Program-made: the position numbers and the translations under genes
Shown: piece by piece, positions 10,301 through 17,391 of the stretch
Layout: each line of letters begins with the position of its first letter
How positions within the stretch are numbered: position 1 is the stretch's first letter
The notes under the pieces: model-generated
Told to the model about the DNA's origin: nothing
Seen by the model: only the letters and a program-made list of their open reading frames with translations
The model's database searches: none
DNA from: Brevibacterium linens ATCC 9172
Lineage (GTDB): Bacteria; Actinomycetota; Actinomycetes; Actinomycetales; Brevibacteriaceae
Direction of reading: 5' to 3'
Assembly: GCF_900169165.1 (NCBI RefSeq)
Contig: NZ_FXYY01000003.1
Coordinates: 124,001-188,000 of the forward strand
Length of the DNA stretch: 64,000 nucleotides

Positions 10301-10479
10301 TCGAGGTGATGAAATGGCAGCTCGCGCTCTACCGGTTCGCGATTCTGCGCGTCCATCCGGAGATCACCGAGGTGACGGGAACCTTCTACTTCGTCGGCAG
10401 TGATGAGGTCGTGCGGTTCACCGATCTGCCTGATGAGGACGACGTCGTCGAATGGCTCGAAGCCAACGACGTCGACTGA
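7300..10479 (+). CDS. adnB: AdnB-like subunit of the AdnAB helicase-nuclease
   Basis: A 1059-residue UvrD/PcrA-type helicase fused to a PD-(D/E)XK nuclease, the partner of AdnA (Rv3201c type). Walker A is AGAGSGKT (about 42-49), motif II is LLDEFQDTS (D276/E277), and motif VI is in LAYVAFTRAKRHL. The nuclease has D989 and K991 in VVDWKTSKK; no cysteine cluster is seen in this subunit. Intact helicase motifs here against a degenerate motif II in AdnA suggest this subunit is the main translocase. The start at 7300 overlaps the adnA stop (TGATG) and follows TTGGAGGAG. The longer frame back to 7234 was not used. The stop is 2 bp from the convergent phosphotransferase-like gene. Confidence 0.92.
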   Translation: MRFTAEELAELTAADPAQAFPPSPEQKVIIEADPAQSMKVTAGAGSGKTTVISQRVVWLVANEFVSAEQILGLTFTRKAVGELGGRIRVLLSRLRHNLGHGQDLSLPGLDNPTVSTYNSYAAAIVSEHGVSIGIEPETVLLDDAAAHTIAGNLIDATPPEEIPGNFSRETMIADVIALAGQMNDHGRDVDEVTDYLEQCLDALVSSKGKPVDPNGRRAKLEAKIRTARLADAYMRAKRRNLAMDFSDQVRFAQRIIDEVPAAAEAERARWKIVLLDEFQDTSVAQLTLLRDLFASSAVTAVGDPRQAIYGWRGASADNMVRFSSDFRDVESLSLSTSWRNDRSILQVANRIAAGLADSDEAPLSARDGAGEGEVSVEISSGAHDPDFLTTGLRSLTEWFRTVPAGSSKAVLCRKRAHFAPVAAALEAAGFAVHVHGSSGLLSDPFVADLRAVLTAAVDPMAGDEIMRLISGRMLGLGAGDIAGLQTFTRRQTERRASERAEPDTEEVIAEAIDQATIVEGVDELIDVQRVLDQGARTGADQGLVADYQRSGLSSEGLHRLVRLARALRATRSGTGTVSSIIRTAMSETGIDSDIWGLSDSLRNLHRASVDAFLSAASQYSATDDKPSITGFLSWLSLMEAHDALSVAEPTTAADAINIMTVHASKGLEFDAVAVPSLVVKDFPTEPRDKEGWMDRTALPYPLRGDRNHLVDFDLREAEFETKKALDEWIGDFIRPRIADAHVGEERRLAYVAFTRAKRHLWLGAELMGSRAVPDDPSPFLTEAIEASGLEVEIPEPADESAEDRIETTPWPVPRTRQVAAAQRAADWVEASTEVSLEALAEAPGMIGRYAAQALRIGDRPEAVSAAAMPDRLSATALVAWRRDPQGFRTQTLRPIPAPPSRAAEIGTTFHSWVEQHFGQSSIDIGEDEAVRPIDAATIERLQATFSASEFATRRPDHVEMSFELVLGRFRVPGKIDAVFITGDHAEVVDWKTSKKPDAAVLEVMKWQLALYRFAILRVHPEITEVTGTFYFVGSDEVVRFTDLPDEDDVVEWLEANDVD

Positions 10480-10481
10480 GC

Positions 10482-11750
10482 TCAGCGGCTGCTGCCGGTG
10501 TCGTCGCCGACATCCGGGTCATCGGAGTCCCGGGTCGGTTCGGTCCTCACCTGCGAGCCCGGTTCGGAATCGAACTCCGAATCGTCTTCGGACGATGTCA
10601 CCGTCGGTTGAGCTCGTGGAATGAACACATCGGAGGTCTCGGTCTCCGTGATCGCGGCTTCGACGTCAGGGGCATCGGCGCCCGCTGCAGCAGTCGCTGA
10701 TGCCGACCCCCGAGTTGCTGCGTCGTCTGCTTCGTCGACGGGCCCGGAAGCGGAGTCCGTGGCAGGTCCGTGAGCAGGGGCGGGGCCATCGGATGCGCTG
10801 CCGAACAGGACTTCATCGAACGACGTGAGGAGCGCTGCGGCGTCGTCGACGGCCGTCTCATCCCCGGAGTCGACTGCTTCGAGCAGCCAGTCGAGCACCG
10901 CGAATTCGGCCAACAGCTCGGCACGGGAGATGACGTGCTCGTCGGCGCGGGGCCGGGAATTGCGGTATTCCTCGTAGAAGGTCGGCAGGGCGGCAGGATC
11001 GATCAATGCCGATGCCGCGGCCAGATCGATGGCCGGGTCGGCGACGCGCAGACGGCCGATCTCGGCAAGAGCGAGCACCCGTTCCTGATCGGTGTAGACA
11101 CTTGTCTCATCGAGAGAGCCATGGATGGGGGTGGCGAGGAAATGCCACAGTGCGACCTTTTCGAACTCCTCCTCCCAATGCTGGAGCAGAGACGACGGCA
11201 CACGACCGGTGCTCGCCGCCTGATCGAGTCGTTCGAGGATGAGGAACTGCGACCGAGAGGGATCCTCCACAGGGAATCCCGCATCGGAGACGGGCTCGGG
11301 CGCGGCCGAATGCAGAGTCGCCAGAGCCTGCGCGAACGAACTGGCCCGTGCCGTATCGGCGATGGGAACATCTCCGAGAGGTGCGCCCGGGAGCGGATCG
11401 GCCAGTGTCACCGTCGTCGGCGTTGCGGTGTCGAAGTAATCGGAGTCCACCTCGGTGATGGCCCGCAGGCGCGGCCAGGTGAAGTCTGCATGCGGATACA
11501 AGGTCTCATAGATGCGTCCGGCCTCTGCGGCCGAACCGATGTCCGCGGAGCGATCGAGCCGGGTCTGGGCCGATGCGACCAGCTGCTGATCGTCATCGCC
11601 GAGGAGGACTCTGACTCCGGCGTCGAGCGGCGGCAGGGGAGTCCATGTCGTCGGGACGAAGCCGTCGAGCATCGTCGCCGCGATCGCAGTCAACTTGAGC
11701 GCCTTGGTATCCACCTTCCCCAATCTACCGCCTGGGTTCGGCTGAGACAC
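10482..11750 (-). CDS. Aminoglycoside-phosphotransferase-fold protein, probably catalytically inactive
   Basis: A 422-residue protein whose first ~315 residues follow the APH (choline/aminoglycoside kinase) fold. The Brenner motif normally HGDxxxxN reads HGSLDETSV (H210-G211-S212), so the catalytic Asp is Ser. The later metal-binding IDW/IDF motif reads LAEIG (E230), followed by the recognisable VADPAIDLA. I therefore expect a pseudokinase or binding protein. The last ~100 residues are an acidic Ser/Asp/Glu-rich disordered tail with no homology I can name. The GTG at 11750 is used; a GTG at 11714 is also possible. It is convergent with adnB and divergent from nudC. Similar degenerate genes occur beside adnB in other actinobacteria, as I recall. 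Confidence 0.7.
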   Translation of the reverse strand: MSQPNPGGRLGKVDTKALKLTAIAATMLDGFVPTTWTPLPPLDAGVRVLLGDDDQQLVASAQTRLDRSADIGSAAEAGRIYETLYPHADFTWPRLRAITEVDSDYFDTATPTTVTLADPLPGAPLGDVPIADTARASSFAQALATLHSAAPEPVSDAGFPVEDPSRSQFLILERLDQAASTGRVPSSLLQHWEEEFEKVALWHFLATPIHGSLDETSVYTDQERVLALAEIGRLRVADPAIDLAAASALIDPAALPTFYEEYRNSRPRADEHVISRAELLAEFAVLDWLLEAVDSGDETAVDDAAALLTSFDEVLFGSASDGPAPAHGPATDSASGPVDEADDAATRGSASATAAAGADAPDVEAAITETETSDVFIPRAQPTVTSSEDDSEFDSEPGSQVRTEPTRDSDDPDVGDDTGSSR

Positions 11751-11852
11751 GGGACTCGCCGTCGAGCGTGTCTGTCGAGGCGACTTTCGTCGACCTGTCG
11801 GGCACCCACGCTCGCGGACGCTGAGTCAGGACGCTGGGATATCGTGGAGGGC

Positions 11853-12830
11853 ATGAAACCATTGCCTCCGGTGCAGCCGATCAGCCTCGCCCGTCACGGA
11901 ATCGATCGCGACCATCTGACTCGGGGCCAAGACGGCGATCTCAGCGAGGTCTGGGCCTCGGGAGCTCAGGCCGTCTTCGAACACCGCGGGACCCTGCTCG
12001 TCGCCGGCGGGGGACTCTTCCTGACGGATCGGGAACTGGTGCCGGAAGGACAGACGGAGGTCTACCTCGGCCGTGATCCACGCGGCACTCGGTATATCGG
12101 AGTGTCCTTGGACGATGACGGTCGCAGCCATATCGACGCCCGACTGGACGCCTCGCGCGCCCGGGACGCCACCGACCTGCTGACGGCACCGGGGGAGGGC
12201 CTCGACAGCTCCGAACCCATCTGGCTGCCGCTGCGTCACCTGGCCGAAACCCTCGACGATGTCCAGGTCTCTCTGGCCTGCGAGATCGTCGGTTTGGGAA
12301 ACTGGCATCGCGCGCACCGGTTCTCCCCACGCACCGGTACTCCGACCAGCCCAGTCATGGGCGGATGGGTCCGCCGCGACCCGGAGACCGGAAGCGAACA
12401 CTTTCCCCGCACCGATCCTGCTGTCATCGTCGTCATCGTCAACACCGATGAAGACGGTGTCGAACGTGTTCTGTTGGGCAACAACGCCGCCTGGGAATCC
12501 GACCGGTATTCGCTCCTGGCCGGATTCGTCGAACCGGGTGAGACCCTCGAACACGCCGTGATCCGGGAGATCTGGGAAGAAGCCCACCTCGAAGTCACCG
12601 ACCCCCGATATCTGGGTTCCCAGCCGTGGCCCTTTCCGTGCTCACTGATGCTCGGCTTCTCGGCAGCTGCTCCCAGCCGCGACTTCGCCGCCGACGAGGC
12701 GGAGATCGCCTCTCTGCGCTGGTTCACTCGAGCGGAGCTGCAGAATGCCATTGCGAACGGTCAGGTGCGTGCCCCGTCGACGATCTCCATCGCCGGGCAG
12801 CTCCTGTACAGCTGGTTGGACAACGAATGA
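11853..12830 (+). CDS. nudC: NudC-type NAD(H) diphosphatase without its zinc ribbon cysteines
   Basis: A 325-residue Nudix enzyme that should split NADH/NAD+ (and possibly NAD-capped RNA) into NMN(H) and AMP. The Nudix box is complete: G224, E230, R238-E239 and E242-E243. The diagnostic NADH-pyrophosphatase motif SQPWPFP is at 256-262. The preceding rubredoxin-like zinc ribbon is recognisable by its flanks (NWHRAHRF and EHFPRTDPA), but all four cysteines are replaced (S158, T161, D176, T179). GGAGGGC lies just upstream of the ATG. Its stop overlaps the uvrD2 start (ATGA). Position matches Rv3199c. Confidence 0.9.
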   Translation: MKPLPPVQPISLARHGIDRDHLTRGQDGDLSEVWASGAQAVFEHRGTLLVAGGGLFLTDRELVPEGQTEVYLGRDPRGTRYIGVSLDDDGRSHIDARLDASRARDATDLLTAPGEGLDSSEPIWLPLRHLAETLDDVQVSLACEIVGLGNWHRAHRFSPRTGTPTSPVMGGWVRRDPETGSEHFPRTDPAVIVVIVNTDEDGVERVLLGNNAAWESDRYSLLAGFVEPGETLEHAVIREIWEEAHLEVTDPRYLGSQPWPFPCSLMLGFSAAAPSRDFAADEAEIASLRWFTRAELQNAIANGQVRAPSTISIAGQLLYSWLDNE

Positions 12831-14866
12831 ACGCTTCGGCCACGGCCCTGCTCGAGGCCCTGGACTCCGAACAGCGCGCCGTCGCCACCCACTTCGACTC
12901 ACCGGTGGTCGTCCTCGCCGGCGCCGGAACGGGCAAGACCCGCGCCATGACGCACCGGATCGCCTATGGAATCGCGTCCGAGGTGTTTCCGGCCAACCAC
13001 GTTCTGGCTCTGACCTTCACCGCGAAGGCGGCGGGGGAGATGCGCTCACGACTGCGCGGACTCGGCGTCCCCGCGGTTCAGGCCCGCACCTTCCACTCCG
13101 CGGCGCTGCGTCAGCTGCGCTTCTTCTGGGACCGGTTCGCCGAAGGAGACTTTCCGCGGATCATCGAGAACAAGGCAGGCATCATCGGCTCGGTCATGCA
13201 GAGCCTCGGCATGGAGACCAGTCGGGAACTGACCAGAGACGTCGCTGCGGAGATCGAGTTCGCGGCGTCGACCCTCTTGGGCGTCGACGACTATGCGACG
13301 AAGGCGGCGGCTCGCGAACTGCCCGGTCGGCTGAGCGTCGAGGACATGGTGCGGATATTCGAGGCCTACGGGGAGGCGAAGACCCGAGGACGGCTGCTCG
13401 ACTTCGACGATGTGCTCCTCGTGCTCTCGGGTGTCCTGGCCGAGTACCCGGCGATCGCAGCCGAGATCCGTGACCAGTACAGACACTTCGTCGTCGACGA
13501 GTTCCAGGACGTCTCGCCGCTCCAATTCGACGTGCTCTCCCGATGGCTCGGGCCCCGCGACAATCTCTGTGTGGTCGGTGATCCCGCCCAGACCATCTAT
13601 ACGTTCGCGGGAGCCGACGCGAGCCTGCTCGGAACGCTGAGCACGTCGATGCCCGACGCCAGAACGATCCGACTGGTGCGCAACTACCGGTCATCCCAAG
13701 CCATCGTGTCCACGGCGAACAATCTGCTGCGGCACACCTCCCGGACCGCGCTGACTCTGCGGACCGACAACCCCATGGGGCGGCAGCCGCGCATGGTGGA
13801 GTATCCCACCGACGAAGCCGAGGCGACCGGCGTCGTCCAAGCCATCTCCGCCGAGATCGAGGCCGGACGTCGCCCTCGCAACATCGCCGTCCTCTTCCGT
13901 ACGAACGGGCAGAGCCCCGCCTATGAGCAGGCACTGGCCGCAGCCGGAATCCCCTATGTGCTGCGCGGTGGAGAACGCTTCTTCGCGCGCAAGGAGGTCA
14001 AAGAGGCCGTACTCATGCTCAAAGCCGCTCGCGTGACCTCGAGTGGGCAGCGCCTGCCCGAAGCCGTGATGGAGGTCCTCGGTTCGCTCGGCTTCACTCG
14101 GGAGCCGCCTGCGGCCGGAGCCGGCAGACAGCGATGGGAGTCGCTCAAAGCCCTCGTCGACCTCGCCGAGGAACACCAACACGGGCAGGAGCTCCCCGTG
14201 CCGATGGAGGTCTTCCTCAACGATCTGTCGGACCGCGCCGAGCACCAGTTCGCCCCGGACATCGAAGGAGTCACTCTGGCGTCCTTCCACGCGGCGAAGG
14301 GCCTCGAGTGGGACAGCGTGCACCTGGTCGGCCTCAGCGAAGGCCTGCTGCCGATCAGCTACGCTCAGACACCCAGAGCCATCGCCGAGGAACGCCGCCT
14401 GTTCTATGTGGCACTGACTCGCGCCGGCACAGACCTGCGGATGAGTTGGTCACTGGCCAGATTCGATTCCACACAGAAACCGCGGAGGTCCTCCCGCTTC
14501 CTCGCCGAACTCGGTCAGGCCGGACCGACGATGGGAGACGGTCGTGCGGCGTCGAATTCGGCGGCTCTCAACCGCTGTCGCGGATGCAACAGGGCGTTGG
14601 TCTCGCAGATCGATCGCGCTGTCGGGCGATGCTCCGACTGTCCTGCTGACATCGACCTCGAGCTGTTGGACCGTCTGCGCCGGTGGAGGGTGCGAATCGG
14701 TTTGGAGCAGGGGCTGCCGCCGTACCTCGTGCTCACGGACACCTCACTGTCCGTCATCGCAGAGGTCCGTCCGTCCAGCCTCGACGAACTCGCTCGGGTT
14801 CCCGGGATCGGGGCGACGAAACTCGAACTCTATGGTGCCCAGCTACTGGGCCTGATCGGCGACTGA
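12827..14866 (+). CDS. uvrD2: UvrD2-type ATP-dependent DNA helicase with HRDC domain
   Basis: A 679-residue superfamily-1 helicase. Walker A is AGAGTGKT (31-38), motif II is VVDEFQD (D224/E225), and motif VI is in LFYVALTRAGTDL. A tetracysteine motif C584-x2-C587-x14-C602-x2-C605 is followed by an HRDC domain to the end, the exact architecture of mycobacterial UvrD2 (Rv3198c), a 3'-5' helicase in which the C-terminal part supports DNA binding. The start overlaps the nudC stop by 4 nt (ATGA). The 3' end overlaps the convergent TOMM-like gene by 24 bp. Confidence 0.92.
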   Translation: MNASATALLEALDSEQRAVATHFDSPVVVLAGAGTGKTRAMTHRIAYGIASEVFPANHVLALTFTAKAAGEMRSRLRGLGVPAVQARTFHSAALRQLRFFWDRFAEGDFPRIIENKAGIIGSVMQSLGMETSRELTRDVAAEIEFAASTLLGVDDYATKAAARELPGRLSVEDMVRIFEAYGEAKTRGRLLDFDDVLLVLSGVLAEYPAIAAEIRDQYRHFVVDEFQDVSPLQFDVLSRWLGPRDNLCVVGDPAQTIYTFAGADASLLGTLSTSMPDARTIRLVRNYRSSQAIVSTANNLLRHTSRTALTLRTDNPMGRQPRMVEYPTDEAEATGVVQAISAEIEAGRRPRNIAVLFRTNGQSPAYEQALAAAGIPYVLRGGERFFARKEVKEAVLMLKAARVTSSGQRLPEAVMEVLGSLGFTREPPAAGAGRQRWESLKALVDLAEEHQHGQELPVPMEVFLNDLSDRAEHQFAPDIEGVTLASFHAAKGLEWDSVHLVGLSEGLLPISYAQTPRAIAEERRLFYVALTRAGTDLRMSWSLARFDSTQKPRRSSRFLAELGQAGPTMGDGRAASNSAALNRCRGCNRALVSQIDRAVGRCSDCPADIDLELLDRLRRWRVRIGLEQGLPPYLVLTDTSLSVIAEVRPSSLDELARVPGIGATKLELYGAQLLGLIGD

Positions 14867-15745
14867 CCCGAAATCGGGGACCGGTGTGCGGCACTGGCAG
14901 CGGTCATGGAAGAGCAGTCCGGTGTCGGTGACCTCTCCCGGACCCAAGGCGACCACGCGACGGATCGGTGCCGATTCGGGCCGCAGCAGAGCATGACGAA
15001 GCATCTGGACGACATGCGCCGAGCCGAGGATTCGGGCCGCGGGATCGCTCAGGCTCTCCCGTTCCGGCAGGGCTCGCAGGCGCGGATGCTGAGCGAGCCA
15101 ACCGGCGTCTCTGTCCTTCCTGTGCAGGCAGGAGCAGACGGAACACGGCGTCGACCCGGGACGGATGAGACCCGTGATCTCCACAGTCTGCTCTCCGAGG
15201 ACGACTTGGCAGTGATCGACTTCCCGATCACTGAGCCACATAGCGGAATGCAGATCGGGAACCAGATGGGAACTCGTGACCACCAGCGGGGCCGTCATGA
15301 GGTCGAGCTCCTCGACACGGTGGGCAGTGGCGACGGCGAAGCCGAGGGCGGCCAGCTGGCCTTCGACATGGGAACGCAGTGGTCCGGTGACCAGAACCGG
15401 CCGGGATCCGAGGATCTGTGACACGCGATCCGGCGACAGATCGAAGGTGCGGGCCGCGGCGAAGACCGGTGATCCCTTCGGAACCGAACCGGCGTCCGCG
15501 TCGTCGGGGACGAGCACCTTGGCCTCGCCGAGGAGGGTGATGAGAGAGCTTGCCCGGCTGAGGTCGACCCCGAGCTCTTGAGCGCGCGCATAGAACTGAG
15601 CCGAGCCGATGCCGAGGCGGAGATCTTCGATGAGGCTGGCGTCGCCGGGCAGCAGGCCATCGACGAGCACTGGATCCTCGGCACCGAACTGGATGCATGA
15701 GGACGACCGCCAGGTGATGGGAACACTCGGAAAGATCCTGAACAT
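14843..15745 (-). CDS. TOMM cyclodehydratase/leader-binding-like protein (Rv3196 type)
   Basis: A 300-residue protein related to the E1/ThiF-like cyclodehydratase partner proteins of thiazole/oxazole-modified microcin pathways. The signature is the zinc-type cluster CSVCSCLHRKDRDAGW near the middle of the C-terminal half and a CQC pair close to the C terminus. These match the family CxxCxxxHRxDRDP and CxC patterns. No YcaO partner, precursor peptide or transporter is nearby, so this is an orphan, as in many actinobacteria at this locus. The start at 15745 follows AAGGGG; the longer frame runs through a predicted hairpin and was rejected. It overlaps uvrD2 at the 3' end. Confidence 0.72.
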   Translation of the reverse strand: MFRIFPSVPITWRSSSCIQFGAEDPVLVDGLLPGDASLIEDLRLGIGSAQFYARAQELGVDLSRASSLITLLGEAKVLVPDDADAGSVPKGSPVFAAARTFDLSPDRVSQILGSRPVLVTGPLRSHVEGQLAALGFAVATAHRVEELDLMTAPLVVTSSHLVPDLHSAMWLSDREVDHCQVVLGEQTVEITGLIRPGSTPCSVCSCLHRKDRDAGWLAQHPRLRALPERESLSDPAARILGSAHVVQMLRHALLRPESAPIRRVVALGPGEVTDTGLLFHDRCQCRTPVPDFGSVADQAQ

Positions 15746-15841
15746 CTCGGCCCCTTCGCTTCGGCATCGTGGAGACTTCCACGGTAGTGAACGGGGGACA
15801 GAATAGCCATGGCAGGTCACGAGCTGTGGATAACCGTGTGG

Positions 15842-15892
15842 AAAAACGGCTGAGGACAGGCCGGGAAATGTGTCCCGGCATGCCCTCAGCCG
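15842..15892 (-). terminator. Intrinsic terminator/attenuator in the leader of the TOMM-like gene
   Basis: On the minus strand an outer 9-bp stem (15847-15855 with 15884-15892) encloses an inner 7-bp stem (15860-15866 with 15873-15879). The structure is followed directly by UUUUUC. It lies about 100 bp upstream of the TOMM-like start codon, with no minus-strand gene before it, so it is better read as an attenuator or as the end of a small RNA. Confidence 0.7.
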
Positions 15893-15920
15893 CATAGTGC
15901 CCCAGGCGCTCGCGAGGACT

Positions 15921-15943
15921 CGTGCGGCTTCCCCTTCCGCACG
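15921..15943 (-). ncRNA. Hairpin of a predicted ~125-nt leader RNA or sRNA
   Basis: A perfect 7-bp stem with a 9-nt purine-rich loop (AAGGGGAAG on the minus strand). It lies between the candidate start near 15967 and the terminator ending near 15842. The loop resembles a Shine-Dalgarno sequence. The family is not recognised. Confidence 0.4.
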
Positions 15944-15973
15944 CATCCTCGGGTTTTCCGGGGTCAAGCATAG

Positions 15974-16002
15974 AACTTATTCCGCAAACGCCGCCGCGTC
16001 AA
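15974..16002 (-). promoter_or_regulatory. Candidate promoter of the leader RNA
   Basis: On the minus strand TTGACG (16002-15997) and TAAGTT (15979-15974) are separated by 17 bp. This is a housekeeping-sigma type match that would start RNA near 15967. Confidence 0.5.
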
Positions 16003-16301
16003 TGCATCGTCATGCACAGACACGTCAACAGCTTGTGGATAACCTGTGGGAATCGCCGCGCGGTCTGTGGAGGAAAGGCGCCTTGAATGTCGATGGGCTG
16101 TTGAAAACCGTGCTTCCGGATCTGATCAGGTCCCGCCCTGCGGGGACGGTGATCGCCGAGGCGGCTGTGGACGGGGGATTCGACCGCAAAGTTCCGACAG
16201 ACTCAGGAAACTCACAAACTAGAGGCCCGGAAGCCCGTCCGTGTTGAGAGCCATTCCAATGGCGGTGTCACCGTGTCAGCGCCGTTTCCTATGATGGTCC
16301 G

Positions 16302-16853
16302 GTGAGCAGAGCACAGCGGTGGACCGAAGAAGAGGTGCTGCGGGCGATCGCCCGGGGCGAGATCGAAGTGCGCCGGTCGGCGCGGCGGAAGAAGACCGTT
16401 GCCGTCTCGAAGGAGATCGAGACCTACGTGCTGCGCACTCCCGTGCGCTACAGCGTCGAGCACAACATCCGGTCGCTGACGGACCTGTTCAATCGGCTCT
16501 CCGCTCGGGACCATTCGTCGGATGCCGACCTCGTCGACCTGGCTGATGAGATGAGTCGACGCTATTTCGGCGGCCGGTTGAGGCCGGCGTCGATCCGCTG
16601 GGTGAGAAATCAGAATGTGAGCCGATGGGCGTCCACGACGACTTCGACGGGGGACATCCGCGTTTCGCATCGACTGCAGGCCGTGCCCCGCTGGGTATTG
16701 GAGACCGTGGTGGTCCATGAGCTCGTCCACCTGCAGATCGGCCCGCATTCGAAGGAATTCCATGAGCTGGCAGATCGTCATCCCAGACAGTCGGATGCGA
16801 GACTCTACCTCGAGGGCTTCAGCGACGGGGAGCGATTCAGCCGCGAGAGATGA
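16302..16853 (+). CDS. YgjP-like (M48-type) metallopeptidase domain protein
   Basis: A 183-residue protein with the gluzincin signature HELVH (H139-E140, H143) followed by H149 in IGPHSKEFHELA. This is the layout of the YgjP/DUF45 (WLM/SprT-like) family of soluble zinc metallopeptidases. The N-terminal half carries the basic RRSARRKKTVAVS segment typical of the family. There is no signal peptide or membrane segment, so it should be cytosolic; the substrate is unknown. The GTG start has no strong Shine-Dalgarno. The 3' end overlaps the convergent Nudix gene by 17 bp. Confidence 0.8.
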   Translation: MSRAQRWTEEEVLRAIARGEIEVRRSARRKKTVAVSKEIETYVLRTPVRYSVEHNIRSLTDLFNRLSARDHSSDADLVDLADEMSRRYFGGRLRPASIRWVRNQNVSRWASTTTSTGDIRVSHRLQAVPRWVLETVVVHELVHLQIGPHSKEFHELADRHPRQSDARLYLEGFSDGERFSRER

Positions 16854-17391
16854 GCGCCGTCGCGGCGGAGCGGAAGAGGCCGGGCAGCCGGTTCGGCAGA
16901 TCGGGCATGAGGTTCTCGGGCAGCCGGTCGAGCCGGAACCACGCGACATCGAAGGACTCATCCGACACATGTGGCGAATCATCAGTCGATGCCTGCGCGG
17001 CGAAGACGACGTCGAAATGACGGGTGCAGGTCCCGAACGCGGCCGACAGGTCGTGGACATGCAGATCGATCGGGGCCGCTGTGATGCGGGCAAGCGGCCG
17101 CAGACCGCTTTCCTCTTCAGCCTCTCGGCGCGCGGCGCCACGGAGTGAGACATCGTCGGACTCGAGATGGCCGCCGAACTGCCCCCACAGCCCGGTCTTC
17201 CGGTGGTGGTTGAGCAGGACCGCTTCGGCGGCCGGATCGATCACGAGACAGCTGGCGGTGACGTGGTGCTCACCGCCGGAACGGTGCAGGGACGCGGAGC
17301 CCTGCCGGTCGAAGAGCTCTGCGAAGGCCGCGGAGAACGAATTCCGAGGTCCGCTCTCGACCTCCTGCCGGGCGGTGCCGAGGTCGATCAT
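16837..17391 (-). CDS. Nudix hydrolase
   Basis: A 184-residue Nudix protein. The Nudix box is visible as GGHLESDDVSLRGAARREAE continuing with EESG (G-x5-E variant, then REAEEE). A conserved WGQFGGH lead-in precedes it and VAWFRLDRLP comes after the fold. It probably hydrolyses a nucleoside-diphosphate derivative; the substrate cannot be predicted. The ATG directly follows the TGA of the DUF2342 gene on the same strand (no gap), so the two are an operon, with this gene downstream. It is distinct from NudC, lacking SQPWPFP. Confidence 0.85.
   Translation of the reverse strand: MIDLGTARQEVESGPRNSFSAAFAELFDRQGSASLHRSGGEHHVTASCLVIDPAAEAVLLNHHRKTGLWGQFGGHLESDDVSLRGAARREAEEESGLRPLARITAAPIDLHVHDLSAAFGTCTRHFDVVFAAQASTDDSPHVSDESFDVAWFRLDRLPENLMPDLPNRLPGLFRSAATALISRG

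Larger units (their letters stand above)
15825..16174. repeat. Cluster of DnaA-box-like sites
   Basis: Perfect TTATCCACA on the minus strand at 15825-15833 and 16034-16042, plus TGTGGAAAA (15837), TGTGGGAAT (16045), TGTGGAGGA (16066) and TGTGGACGG (16166) on the plus strand. All six share orientation. No dnaA, dnaN or AT-rich unwinding element is nearby, so this is not presented as oriC. Confidence 0.5.
15746..16301. other. 556-bp divergent intergenic region: leader RNA and DnaA-box-like cluster
   Basis: This is the longest gene-free stretch of the window. It contains two perfect TTATCCACA sites (minus strand at 15825-15833 and 16034-16042) and four related TGTGG sites (15837, 16045, 16066, 16166). 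It also holds a minus-strand promoter, a hairpin and a terminator (annotated separately). Open frames across it have no family resemblance and no ribosome sites. No WhiB-like gene is present, although whiB7 lies in the corresponding part of mycobacterial genomes. Confidence 0.6.

Noticed and set aside
10770..11852. N-terminal 361-codon extension of NudC
   Set aside because: The extension lies antisense to the phosphotransferase-like gene; the family start and a GGAGGGC site fit the ATG at 11853.
15746..15967. 74-codon N-terminal extension of the TOMM-like protein
   Set aside because: It would translate through the terminator hairpin; the ATG at 15745 has AAGGGG at the right distance and begins the conserved part.
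15825..16174. oriC
   Set aside because: DnaA-box-like sites are present, but dnaA/dnaN/rnpA/rpmH are not and no AT-rich unwinding element is seen.
15870..16247. 125-residue plus-strand ORF in the intergenic region
   Set aside because: No ribosome site, no recognisable family, and it runs through predicted hairpin, promoter and DnaA-box-like elements.
15746..16301. whiB7 gene expected from mycobacterial synteny
   Set aside because: No frame on either strand has the four-cysteine WhiB pattern or the GVWGG-like and AT-hook motifs.
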